A DNA stretch of 64,000 nt from Albugo candida. Taxonomy: Eukaryota; Oomycota; Peronosporomycetes; Albuginales; Albuginaceae. Position numbers and translations under genes: made by a program. Shown here piece after piece: positions 1 through 10,455 of this stretch. The stretch's first letter is position 1; each line of letters begins with the position of its first letter. Below the pieces are notes generated by a model that was given only the letters and a program-made list of their open reading frames with translations, made no database searches and was not told where the DNA came from. The DNA lies in NCBI GenBank assembly GCA_905220665.1, contig CAJNAR010000008.1, positions 310,001-374,000 of the forward strand. Direction: 5' to 3'.

Positions 1-152
1 GATTAGTAATAACGCTGATATGTATTAGAATGTTCTTGAGAATATACGCGTTCTTTTATTGGAAAGTTTTCGGCGGAACTTTCTCAGAGATATTATAAAT
101 ATCAATTGCATGGTTGTAGTCCTCACTTTGGATTTGTAAAAGTACCAGAACA

Positions 153-442
153 ATGAACTATTTTCTCTTTTTAGTGGTGACGATGCTTGGAGCCTCTTAT
201 GTATCTGCAAATTCCGGTGAGTATTTTTTTTACATGGAAGAAAAATGGGATGAAATTTATTTCTTGATGCCATAAATTCAATAGATATGCAATCAGAAGA
301 TACGATGCTCAAACAACAGCTTTCGTTCGATGAAGAATCTCCGGCTGAGCAGGCTGAGCAATTTGACCTAGAGCAAAGCCGTTTTGGAGGTCGACATGGT
401 GGATGGAATGGACGTCGTGGTGGAAGACATGGTCGCTGGTAG
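153..442 (+). CDS. Small secreted Gly/Arg/Trp-rich protein, copy A (two exons)
   Basis: The model joins 153-216 and 285-442, giving 73 aa. Exon 1 encodes a clean signal peptide (hydrophobic core FLFLVVTMLGA, then an SANS cleavage region). A 68-bp GTGAGT...ATAG intron in phase 1 separates it from an acidic segment (SEDTM, AEQAEQ, DLEQSRFG) and a short Gly/Arg/His/Trp tail (GGWNGRRGGRHGRW). The start was chosen because the signal peptide begins exactly there. A paralogue with the same intron position and the same C-terminus lies at 37549-37971 on the other strand, which strongly supports the model. The family is not recognised. A secreted effector-like, wall or antimicrobial role would be inference only. 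Copy A holds a single degenerate repeat unit where copy B has eight. Confidence 0.8.
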
Positions 443-923
443 TTTGTAAATTGCAAATGAATGACATGCTACTTGCGTTGAAGTTGTGTTTATGTCCCTT
501 GCAATACTTTACATGTTTTTGTGTCATAAAAATCTTTTCGAGTAATCGCTGCCCATATCATCGTCTTTTTTTCGTTCCCTCTATCAACCATTCGCTCGAT
601 ACAAACGTATGCAACCAAAGCAGCAATATTTTCTCACTCGCAACTACGCGTCACAATGCACTCTTCCCTTTTTAGACTGAACAACTTTGGTATCCTGACA
701 TGGATAAATACTCTATATGCTACGACTTGAAGTCATAGAAGTTACAAGATGTGCAGAGACTGCCAAAGTTTGTAGAAAATAATTTAGGCCTTTTAAATAG
801 AAGAGATGCTATTGATGAAGCGCTCCTTGCTTTTCACGAAAAATATGCTTCTCCATCTAAAAAGACAATTATTGATCTTTTCTACACGGACTTTGTTTTT
901 ATAGTGTTTCATGTAAGTACTAT
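443..923. other. Gene-poor stretch with a possible decayed exon
   Basis: No complete gene is visible. After a TGCAG acceptor-like site near 750, the + strand reads an open segment (KFVENNLGLLNRRDAIDEA) up to the MULE-like insertion at 924. It looks protein-like but has no recognisable domain and no obvious start, so it may be an exon remnant cut off by the insertion. Confidence 0.3.
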
Positions 924-1615
924 GGGAGCCGCTATGGCCACAGACAATTCATCTAACCAGTCACAGCTCACAAAATTATATTGTTACTAAGTACGCCAGA
1001 ACTGACGAAGCAGCAAATGAAAATCATACCTTTCGCTCAGCCGACCCCATGTGGTGACATTTTTCAACATATCTACCGGAAGATCTCATATTACACCCTT
1101 CGGAAAGTATTTGAACAGGTTAGTGTATAAATATTCCCTTTTTCCTACGTGTTTTTTCCAATCACTAAAGTTTCGCAATGGCAGCTAGAAAAAGCTCGAT
1201 GTCCAATGGCAACCGGCGCGAAGCCATGCTCTTCTACTTATATTACTAAATACTTTTAATTCTAAAAATAGAATTTATATAAGCAAACAACAAATAATTT
1301 CTTTAAAAAAAAACGATTTTTTATTTTTCTTAACAGCAACAGCGACCTTTCCAACATCGTAATCCTTAGAGTGTCTACTATCAACCTACCATATACAGAT
1401 TTCAGAAAAAAGACCGTACCTGCGCTAGAACAATATATCAAAAACAGCGTAAGAAATAGATTGAGCTCGTGTACAAAAGTAGACAAGTGACCTGATTGGC
1501 TAGCATACTTAGCATCAATTCAATTTTGTGAGCTGTGATTGGTTAGATCAACTGTCTGTGGCCGTACTAGTTTTGTCTGTGGCCGTAGTATTTATGTATA
1601 GCCATAGCGGCTCCC
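924..1615. mobile_element. Non-autonomous MULE-like element with perfect 9-bp target duplication
   Basis: The ends are inverted repeats beginning GGGAGCCGCTATGG (924 onward) and its reverse complement ending at 1615. The similarity runs inward for about 70-110 bp on each side, including the blocks CCACAGACA and TCACAGCTCACAAAATT. The 9-bp sequence AAGTACTAT flanks both sides (915-923 and 1616-1624). There is no transposase ORF inside. Long inverted repeats with a 9-bp duplication are typical of Mutator-like elements, so this is read as a deleted, non-autonomous member. Confidence 0.8.
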
Positions 1616-1624
1616 AAGTACTAT

Positions 1625-2276
1625 ACATGGTAAAGAAAGTGATTTTCTCACAGTGAGGTCTACATGCCCCAAAATTCAAGAAATGGTAATGTATCCGTAG
1701 AACAAATTTAGAAAGACACGGACATCGCCAAGAATCTTCGCTTTCCGGATCAATGCTACATGTAATCTCATACTGCTTCGTAAGAAGAAGGGTGTAGGTT
1801 CCAAAGAAATGAAATTACGCGCTAGAGCACGCACAAAGGTATAAATAGGGTGCCATTAAGACCGAAAAAAAACAAGCATCTACCAGACTGCTACAAGCAT
1901 CTTAATTGACATAAAGTGGTTTTTGTATCAAGGTAAATTGTGTAAAATGGTTGAATGGATATCCGCTGGCTATTTTGAAGTTCTGTAATGATCAAAATTT
2001 AGGTGACTGGTACTAGTTCTTGCGTTATACACCGAGATCAAAGTAAGCTCATGACTGTTTATTGCATCACGCTCACGCGCCAACAAGTATCCATCTATGC
2101 GCTCTACGACTTGTGGACGTCAAGACACTCGGACCAAACACTTGAAATAATCCGGTCAACTCGTTCGATCTAAATAGAGGGGAACCCACTGATTCCCACA
2201 CGTTTTTTCATAAATCTTTCTCACATTTTTACGCTCAACACGCTATTTCAGCACACACAGACAATCTTAATAATCG
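1625..2276. other. Stretch without a supported gene
   Basis: No ORF with recognisable protein features was seen. The sequence upstream of the MULE-like element appears to continue here beyond the right target duplication. I see no RNA gene or organised repeat. Confidence 0.4.
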
Positions 2277-2919
2277 CTAAGAGTGCTTGGAGTCGTCGGG
2301 TTTGGCGCGTAGGAAACTTCCGTCTTCGAATTGGATAAACAGAATGCCAGGATATGTTGTGACAATGGTTTCCTGAACGAAAATTGCAGACATTCTCTTC
2401 AAAAATAATCTCACTCGTAAACAATTAGTACAAGAAGTATAGTTTTGTAAAATACCTTCTCGAGTTGTGTAAATGCATTTGTTTGATAAAAAAACGAGAC
2501 ATAGGCATGTCAAATTCGAAACTCGTTCATTACTTTGTATACATCGTCTTGAACGTGGTCCAACCCTTGTGAATGACTAGAGCACCTGTTCCTCATCACG
2601 TACGCACCAAAAGCGCTTCTTACTCTAACACAAAAGCAGTCAAGTCTCAGAGAACGTATCACGTCGTCTCGCTCGGGAATTTGGTGCAATACATAATTAT
2701 AATTCTCGGTACCTCTGTCATAAAGTGATGAGGTATCAGCAATCACACGGAAATGATCACGCACGTATGTCGATAGGCACCTAGTACGTTGCAATGGGAT
2801 AACGTAGTTTATGGATTACCTTACATCATGGTATCCTCGGGTATCGATACTTTGCCCACCATAGGATCTGTACTACCATCTACATATTTCGGTTCTCTAA
2901 ACATGGTGGCCAATGACAT
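2277..2919 (-). CDS. Hypothetical protein, three-exon model
   Basis: Tentative minus-strand model: exons 2919-2825, 2780-2534 and 2372-2277, 145 aa. The first intron uses GTAAGG...CTAG (44 bp) and the second GTAATG...TTCAG (161 bp). All junctions keep frame and the product has no internal stop. It starts MSLATMFREPKYVDG, has a Cys/Arg-rich centre and ends with a compact segment (PGILFIQFEDGSF). No family was recognised. The second intron is longer than others in the window, so an unrecognised exon may lie inside it. Phase consistency is the main support, and I would not assign a function. Confidence 0.35.
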
Positions 2920-3051
2920 GAGACGATCTCTATCGCAAATTCTTCTCAAGGGTGATACAGTCTGATCTACGGCTCACTGAGAAAAGATTTTGCTATCTTT
3001 TCGTGGCTTTAGCACTACTACGGACGGATATCCCTCATTACTAGAAACACC

Positions 3052-3086
3052 AGAAATTGCAGAAATTGCAGAAATTGCAGAAATTG
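3052..3086. repeat. 9-bp microsatellite, about four copies of AGAAATTGC
   Basis: Four tandem near-perfect copies of AGAAATTGC are visible. On the minus strand they would read as repeated Ile-Ser-Ala-Ile within a short ORF, but that ORF has no other support. Confidence 0.8.
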
Positions 3087-3216
3087 AGAACGTAAAACAA
3101 GCCGCTGCACCTAATATATCTTGACGTTGGCAGATATTGAATTTTCTGCAGTAACTGTCCATCGTACACGAAGAATAACGAAGACTTTAGTTAGCCAAAG
3201 AGAAAAGAGCATACTT

Positions 3217-3951
3217 TTATTCCACTAATCTAACTTTTTGGTTAGAAAACGACACGTAAAATGCGCCTTCGCCGTACTTCATTAATTTCACTTTGAATAA
3301 AGCTATTGCTTCTTGTCCTAAAACGATCGTGTTTAGTTTTCGATCGTAGCGAATCATTTTCTTGTACTTTGCAAGTCGTAGCCTTATCAAAATTTTAGTC
3401 TGATCACCTAGAATCATTGGCAGGGTCATGGGTTGGTACCACGTAAACCAGAAAGGTATCGTGATACCCATTTTGCTGTAATCAAATACAACTTGAACTT
3501 TACAACCACTACTCTGAAGCGAGCCTTCGAGACGCCACCTTTTTTCGCCAGCCTTGACAGGTAGTTTGATGTCCTCTCCCTCGACAAACAGTATTAAATC
3601 ACGAATAAACACAAGTGGTTTCACGGTTGGATCGAGGGATGATTCGAGAAATGGCCCGCGTTTTGGGTCATCGATTGCCTTCCGGATTGTTATGCTGAAT
3701 AAGGAACAATCAGGATAGTTTGCTCCTGGATGCAGAAAAACTTGTTTCTCTGGTATTGAAAGTTCTTCTATCCGTTTAAAGTAACGACAATTCCAGTTTA
3801 CCGGTTCTGGCATGTAGAATAGTACACCAGAAGGTGTAGTTTCGTCTGCCGTAATGCAATATACTAAACCGGAAGAAAATGGGCATTGATCGTTCCCAGA
3901 ATGCACAAAAATGTGGTGATAAAGGGGTACAGCAAGCAGGTTCTTAAGCAT
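3217..3951 (-). CDS. Hypothetical protein, 244 aa, single exon
   Basis: An uninterrupted 244-aa ORF whose composition looks like a folded globular protein, with mixed beta-type segments (e.g. VKPLVFIRDLILFVEGED and GKVQ-type strands) and few low-complexity stretches. There is no signal peptide, membrane segment or motif I can name. Its 5' end lies 47 bp from a MULE-like element (3999-4564), so the promoter may overlap or have been changed by that insertion. It could be a lineage-specific gene or the residue of a longer one. Codon use and openness favour a real gene. Confidence 0.55.
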   Translation of the reverse strand: MLKNLLAVPLYHHIFVHSGNDQCPFSSGLVYCITADETTPSGVLFYMPEPVNWNCRYFKRIEELSIPEKQVFLHPGANYPDCSLFSITIRKAIDDPKRGPFLESSLDPTVKPLVFIRDLILFVEGEDIKLPVKAGEKRWRLEGSLQSSGCKVQVVFDYSKMGITIPFWFTWYQPMTLPMILGDQTKILIRLRLAKYKKMIRYDRKLNTIVLGQEAIALFKVKLMKYGEGAFYVSFSNQKVRLVE

Positions 3952-3998
3952 GACGGACTTTTAATTTTGATTATCAGACTTTTATAAGGCATTATAAA

Positions 3999-4564
3999 GG
4001 GAGCCTTTAGTATTCACTTCCCCCTAGTTCATTGGCTAAAATTCACACAAATTTACACAAATTGACATTAGACTGAAATCAATGTATACTCACTTGTAAC
4101 AACTACTACCGCTCAACTCATTACCACTCAATTCACTCAGTAGGAAAAAAGCTTCAGATTCTCAGGTTTCTAGATCAATCAGCCAATCTCTTATAATCGC
4201 TAATACGCACAGAGTAAAAGTTAAGGTTGTTATTTTTTAATATTAAAAACAGCTTTTTTTTTAGTATTTTTAGGATGTAGTGTCTATAATCGCAAAATGT
4301 TCACGTCCTACATAAAAGCCACGATTGGTAATGTACATAATAAAGCAAGTTTTATTTTTGTAAGTGCTGAGTGTATATGGTTGGTTAATAAGTTGACTTC
4401 AATTTCATATTGTGTTTGTGTTGAGGTGAAGTTGAAAGGGAGTCACCGCGCGTGATGGGTGATGCATTTTAGCCAAGGAATTAGTGATGACAGATGCATT
4501 TTGGCCAATGAGTTAAGGGGCAAGTGAATACTATCAAGAGGGTGCGTGAATACTAAAGGCTCCC
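3999..4564. mobile_element. Short MULE-like element with GGGAGCC termini
   Basis: The left end reads GGGAGCCTTTAGTATTCAC and the right end is its reverse complement (GTGAATACTAAAGGCTCCC), so the terminal inverted repeats match for at least 19 bp. The flanks are ATTATAAA on the left and ATTATGAAA on the right, an imperfect target duplication. The GGGAGCC terminus is shared with the elements at 924-1615 and 5454-10551. There is no coding capacity. Confidence 0.65.
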
Positions 4565-4586
4565 ATTATGAAAGGGATTTAAAAAA

Positions 4587-5443
4587 AGGGAATTGCTATT
4601 CCCACCGACCACGTGACTTTTGACCAAACAGTTACCGGCGTTATTTCTTCTCAACTTTTTACTATTTCACCCACCACGTGACTTTCTGATTAATCAGATT
4701 ACGGCGTTCTTTCCACCCAAGTTATTTTTACTATTTCCACCCATGTTTTTATGATAGGGGCACTTCTTTCAAAGGTACAAAGAATTTTTTCTGGTAGTTA
4801 GCTTTCGCAAACGTGCACTCGATTGCACCTCAGGGAGCTTCAGGATTCGGGCGATGCATACAAACGGTATAGCGGTATAAAGATGCCAAGTCTACTGAAA
4901 ACAGTTACATGCAACATCTAGAAGAGATAGCCCATCCCATACAGTACACCGCAATGCGTCTGTGCGCTTGAAAACCGGCTTGAACAAGTTACAAATGTTT
5001 TACAAGTTATTTAAATTTTTGCTCGTGGTGTTAATGAAATACGGCAAAAGATCGCTGCCGTTATCAGTCAATTTCTCAGACTGAACGTACTTTCAATTCC
5101 TACAAAAAAGACTCTCGCAAGATGTAGTATTTAGACGACAGATGATGGCGATCCGTAAATGCATACTTTTCTGTTTGCGGACGACGCCGTACAACAAAAA
5201 GCATGAGAGAATTGGCTGATCTAGGATTGGGATTATAGAAAGGTGTGCAAGTATGAGTTCTGATACCTTCAATCGGCATGCAGGACTGTGAATCTGCAGC
5301 CATATCTTGGAACAGCGGGGTGGAAATACCGCCGTAATCTGATTGGTCAGTAAGTCACGTGGTGGGTGGAAATAGTAAGAAGTTGGGTGGAAATAAACTG
5401 ATTGGTCAAAAAGGCACGAGGTGGGTGGAAATAGCAATTCCCT
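4587..5443. mobile_element. Inverted-repeat element with repeated CACGTG/CCAAT modules
   Basis: Arms of roughly 130-145 bp (4587-4735 and 5310-5443) are inverted repeats starting AGGGAATTGCTATT. Each arm contains two related sub-modules of the form CACCCACCACGTGACTT...GACCAATCAGATTACGGCG, separated by TTTACTATTTC. The centre (about 4740-5300) has no supported ORF. No convincing target duplication was found. It could be a foldback or MITE-type DNA transposon. Confidence 0.6.
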
Positions 5444-5848
5444 AAAGAAAACAGGGAACCGTTACAATCCCCTCAGTGCTTTTGGTACAATCCCCTCAGT
5501 CTGATGTGATTGGCTAATGTGCGAGACATCGATATGATTGGCTAATTACCGAGGCTGAGGATTCAACCATACCGACTGCGAAAGAGGCTATCATTCTCAC
5601 CCGGAAACCATCTTTTAAGACCAAGTTTATAAAAAAACAAGTTTCTTATGTCATGAATGACCCGACCCGTACAAAGTGAAATATTAGGTCTCAGTTTATA
5701 GAATAGAATTTTTTTGTGCTATCAACAAACCGTGAACAACGAAATAGTCTAACAACAATGAGCTACACGAACAAACGCGAACGCTAACTGAACCCAAATT
5801 GAGCGCAAAATAGTCCACGTCGAAAAATAGCAGCATGATATCATATTG

Positions 5849-5993
5849 TGTTGGCAGGTGAGCGAAGATGCGGTGTTTCAGAAAATTGCCAAAACTGATG
5901 GGGGGTTTTCGAAAAAAAAATCCTAAACAATCGTTTAAACTAAGTTCCAAGTGCGACTAAAAACCTAAAACACATTCTTAAGTTCTTTCGACA
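5849..5993 (-). repeat. 3' LTR of the Copia element
   Basis: In element orientation it begins TGTCGAAAGA and ends CCAACA, so it has TG...CA termini. It aligns along its whole length with 10308-10455, with scattered substitutions and small indels, including a poly-A/T-rich difference near its middle. Confidence 0.85.
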
Positions 5994-6141
5994 CTCCTTG
6001 CTTTCCGGCTGCACTTGGAGTTGTGTCATCTTCAACTTGCATCGTCCGATCCCTTAACTGCCATAACTCCCTTAGCTGAAAAAATCTTGGCGTCGGAAAC
6101 GCCTTCGTCTGCAAGTCGGTCATCATCTTCGACTTATGTAC

Positions 6142-7466
6142 CTACCTTAGTGCGATAATTTTTCTACCCATGTTCGCTCTGACGAATTCTAGTCGGACGT
6201 CGATATGTTTTTCCTTGATTGAAGTAGCTTCGTTGAGAAATTGACTGATAGCCGCCTGGTTATCCATCCACAAGATCATTGGCTCCTTCACTTCGACTTT
6301 CAACTCGCTGAATAATTCCCTTGCTCCAAGTAATTCTTGCGATGCCTTCGATGCTACTACAAACCCTGCTTCCATCGTCGATAATGCCACTGAGTGCTGC
6401 TTCTTGCATGACCAGCTGATCGTCATCACTCCATTCAAAGTGAATGCTGTACCAGATATGCTCTTTTTCGTTTCATCATCTACTGCGTAATCAGCATCTG
6501 AAAACGCTTCCAGAGTGACTTCCCTGACATTCGTGCATACTTCACCACCCAAATAGAGCTTCAGACTTTTAGTACCCTTAAGATACTTCACTACTCTGAC
6601 ACCTAACGCCCAATCGGCTGTTGTTAGTTCATGTGTACGTATCGTCAGCTTATGCACAGCGAAACTGTTGTCTGGACGCGCGCAGCGTGCCATCCACAAA
6701 AGGCTGCCCGCCACAGACTGAAACTTCTGGATGGTTGGTTTCTTCAATGAAGGTATTTCCAAGCAGTCCGATTTTGATGTTGTACTATCACTGTAGTCTT
6801 GAGTGATAGACTTGAGAGCCGGATGCGCTTCATTTATTACCATTTTCGTTATTAATTCGCATATAGACGGTTTCTGATCTAAAGAGTATCCATCTTTATC
6901 GCTGTAGTGAACTCGCATGCCCAAAAACTTGCTGACGGGTCCGAGATGCTTGATCAAAAGATTTCAAATACTATCAAATGTCGACTCGATTCTCGAAAAA
7001 CCTGTCCCCATTATCAGTACATTGTCGACATATACCCCCAAAACTGTAATTCCATTTGTTTCTTGGTCGTAATACAAGCGTTAGTCTGTTAGACTTTGTT
7101 TAAATCTGCATCGCTAACCTTCTCATGTAACAGGTGACCCCACAGCCGTCCTGCTTCAGCTGTCCTGCTTGTTTCAGCCTATATAGGCTCTTCTTGAGCG
7201 TAGTACCACTTGATCCCGACTCGTAACACCCAGTTCATTCAGTTTGGATGTTGATATTTCATTCCTTGAGGCACGTGCAAATTCAGGTCCGAGTTCTTTT
7301 CCGTTGGTGCCTCCACGTACGCATTAGGTACGTCACCATGACTTGCTGGCATTCCCCAGATCCTTGCTAAAGCTAGTATGAGCTTTGCTGTGCCTGAATC
7401 CATGACTAATGCAAATGTCATGTCGTAGTTGACTCCGAATACTTGTTCGTTCCCGCAAGCAACCAT
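6142..7466 (-). pseudogene. Copia reverse transcriptase and RNase H fragments
   Basis: Positions 7239-7466 hold part of the RT fingers/palm. Around 7015-7035 the minus strand reads YVDN, the RT catalytic box variant of the usual YVDD. Positions 6142-6957 are a continuous 271-codon block covering the RT C-terminus and RNase H. It contains KFLGMRV, ARCARPDNSF, AFSDADYAVD and ALSTMEAGF, which match the Copia RNase H signatures. Stops and frameshifts separate the blocks. Confidence 0.85.
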
Positions 7467-8111
7467 TCTAGCCTTGAAGCGTTCCAGATTGCCGTTTTCG
7501 TCCGTTTTTTGCTTGACTACCTACTTCTTATGTAAGGCTTTAATATCGCTGGTTCTTGGTTTTATGGTCCGTGTTCTGTTTTCCTCCAGTGAGGCTCGTT
7601 CTGCGTTTGCAGCCTCATTCCATTCGATATGCTTTACTGACTTCATTGCTTAAATTGTACGTCTTCCGACCCGGCTCAATCAGCACTGACACGATATGTT
7701 GGGATGAATCTTTCCTTCCTTGGTTTATGTTAACCATCTTACTTCCTGGATATTTCTTTATCAGATCCGATCGCGGTCTTGTAGCGGTTGTGATTGATTT
7801 CCTTTGAACGTTGGTATTATTATAAGTTTTCATGTCTACCTCTTTCAAATCCTGTTGGCGTCCGTTGGAATTTCATTTCTATTTGCGTCTTCCATAGTTG
7901 ACTCCACATTTGAGATGTGTTGAGTGATAATTACAGGCTTTGATTTGGTTAAATACACTTTGGATCCTTTGGTTTCATCGCATTTTTCCGATAACAATGC
8001 CTTCTTCACTTCGCTTTGCGAGAGAATTTTTTCCAGTTCGAATTCGAACCGAACAAGGTGAGCCGAAGGTTAAGACATCAGCAACACTTGTATTTTTCCC
8101 AGTCGAAGCCT

Positions 8112-8552
8112 TCAAGGGGGCTCGTGTTCCTTTATTCGCTCTGGTTGGGCTTCTATTAGGACATATGTCGCATATGCAGCGGCATCTCCCCAAAAGTATA
8201 ACACCATAGAGCTTCCAAATATCATAGTCCGCACCACGTTCATGACCACTCTATGCATTCGTTCAGCTTTCCCATTTGATGCTTGGTTTTCGGTCTCACT
8301 AATTTGTCTTCTCACTCCCTCTTCTTTGCAAAAAATGTCCACATTTCTGTACTCAGCTCCGCCATCAGTTCGTAGAACATGAATCTTGAAATCAAATCGT
8401 TTTTCGAAGTAAATCAAGAAGTCTTGAAACTTCTTTGTTTCTTCATTCTTAGTCTTGGCCAAGAATACCCTGCAATAGTTCGACTTGTAGTCGACCAAAT
8501 TGATCAAATATCGATTTACACTTCGGTCTTGAGGCTTGATCGGACCCTTCAA
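8112..8552 (-). pseudogene. Copia integrase core fragment
   Basis: An open 146-codon fragment reads NLVDYKSNYCRVF, then LRTDGGAEYRN and NGKAERMHR. These match the three acidic positions (D, D, E) of the Copia integrase catalytic core. The fragment is separated from the flanking protease and reverse transcriptase pieces by stops. Confidence 0.8.
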
Positions 8553-8902
8553 ATCACTGCATATTACTCCACCTATTCGTTCCGTTTTTGAGTTTATACC
8601 GGTATCTTTCCGAGCCTGTCTGTTCTTTGTTTGCTTCCTTTACGCGCAAGGAAGGCATTTCAATCGCCGATGGTCATCAATCTCTACCTTGATTCCGGAA
8701 GCTTTGCTATACGCTTAATAATATCGTAGTATAGATGACCAAATCGTTGATAGAACTGTAGAAGACTTCCCGTCTGCTTGTTTGACTCATCCACGGACTC
8801 AGTTGTAGCGAGTATATCCATAACACTGGATACGCGTTTCCGACATTCTGTCTCGATAATGAGAACGTTTTTGACTATATTACTTCGAGCACGATCGCAG
8901 CA

Positions 8903-10300
8903 TTAGAAGTAAGTCAGACTATTCTCGATCCATCTGATCGATACGCCAATTTGCATCCTTTTGCCTCCAGCGTTACATACGAGACAATATTCCAAGTGAG
9001 GTGCTCTAAATGTTGCACATCGTTCAATCGAACATTCCTCGGTAAACCGTTGACTGTTGCGATAATCTTCGCCGATCGTGTCCACCCCAACTTCATTTCC
9101 TTCCCATTTGGAAGTATGCATGATTCGTTGCATTCCTTGCGATGCTGTAACATGTTCACATCCGTTACAAGATGCCTGCTGGATCCGCTGTCTACTATCC
9201 ATACTTTCTTCGTTTATTCCAGCGTAGTACTTTTGCATCCAATTTCCATAACAATGTCGGCACTGCTGGATGAGCTCTGGTTCCGACAATATTTTTTCAT
9301 GTGTCTACCTTCCCGCAATCGTAGCATTTCATTTGCTTCTTCGGCTTGAATTCCCTTATCGCACCGATTCGGTCTCGAGAAAATTTCTTTGGCTCTCTTG
9401 GTGCATCACTGATGGTGTCTGAATCCATAATCTGGGCAAAGTGACACAGTACCTCGGCTTGCCTTCTGCTGTCTTCTCTCATTGTGCTGACACGGGCCAT
9501 CAGAGCTTGTATAAGATTAGGCCTTGAGTACTTGATAACGCTTTCCAGGAGCATATCATCGGCTCCACCGGCTGCTTCACTAAGTGTCGACAAGAACAAA
9601 AAATGTTCACTCCAAGAGCGTCCAGTCGGTTTTTTGGCCGTAAAAAGGCGTGTTGCCTGCGTTCTGGTGATGTTGGGCCGGAATACTTCGTCACTTCTTC
9701 AACGCTAGATCACTGAGGTCGTCCATTGAGGGATTTGCTGCTCTTAATAAGTGAGCGTTCTCCACTCAGATGCCGTCCTAGGCAGTCCAGCTTCACCTCC
9801 TCACTCCAAATTAATTGTTCATAATGTACATTCTCACAATGCCAATCACAATCATAATCGCAATAATAATCACATTGACAAGAAAGAAAAACCCCATTGG
9901 GTAAACGGCGCTCCAAGTCCGGAGTATGTCTCTTTTCCGTCGAATGGCTGAATGGCGAGCTGAATATCCCTTATTGCTGGGAATCTCACTCGGTTTAGCC
10001 CGTCCAACGCATTATTTTGCATAGCATGGACAAACCTTCTCCTCATCTCGCTTTCACGATTCTTTGGTTTCGCATCCAGGGATGACATTGTCCAGCCCTG
10101 TCCTTGGTTGCGCGGCCCAGCAAATAAGCTCTCCGCTCGCGCGGCTGGTGCTGGTATGGGCGAGTCGACGCTCCGCTCGGTTCTGATCTTATCCAGTCAA
10201 TTCCGAGTGTCTCCAGCAGCATCATCATTCGGTCCATCTTCGACTCATCTGATCCGTCGGAATTTTCCATGGCCTCGGCTGGTGAAACCTTGGTTGGGCT
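8903..10300 (-). pseudogene. Copia gag and protease region, frameshifted
   Basis: Fragments in several frames give a gag-like reading (9870-10300). They are followed by a segment ending in a CCHC-knuckle start (KCYDCGKVDT, near 9297-9330). A broken protease segment at about 8914-9290 includes ILPNGKEMKLGW-type sequence and a distorted active-site region. Stops and frame changes separate the pieces. Similarity is to the gag-protease part of Ty1/Copia polyproteins. Confidence 0.6.
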
Positions 10301-10307
10301 CATAACC

Positions 10308-10455
10308 TGTTGGCAGGTGAGCGAAGATGCGGTCTTCCAGAAAATTGCCAAAACTGAGGTTTTATTTTTAGAAAAATAAGAATCCTAACCAATCGTTTAA
10401 CCTAAGTTCCAAGTGCGACTAGAAACCTCCAACACATTCATGAATTCTTTTGATA
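10308..10455 (-). repeat. 5' LTR of the Copia element
   Basis: Partner of 5849-5993. In element orientation its first bases have drifted (TATCAAAAG instead of TGTCGAAAG), and its inner end is the conserved ACCTGCCAACA. The divergence from the 3' LTR indicates an old insertion. Confidence 0.85.

Larger units (their letters stand above)
5849..10455 (-). mobile_element. Copia LTR retrotransposon, degenerate, minus strand, with TATTG target duplication
   Basis: Two direct repeats of about 145 bp (5849-5993 and 10308-10455) bound the element. A perfect 5-bp duplication, TATTG, flanks it (5844-5848 and 10456-10460). In minus-strand orientation the internal order is gag, protease, integrase, reverse transcriptase, RNase H, which is the Copia order. 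A purine tract (GGAAAGCAAGGAG) precedes the 3' LTR, and a primer-binding-site-like sequence (GGTTATGAGCCCAACC) directly follows the 5' LTR at 10307. The reading frame is broken at several points, so the copy is not expected to be autonomous. Confidence 0.9.

Noticed and set aside
25..456. Minus-strand ORF of 143 codons rich in Pro/Arg
   Set aside because: It is antisense to copy A of the secreted protein gene and crosses its intron.
2974..3162. 62-codon ORF with ISAIS repeats
   Set aside because: It is produced by the 9-bp microsatellite and has no other coding evidence.
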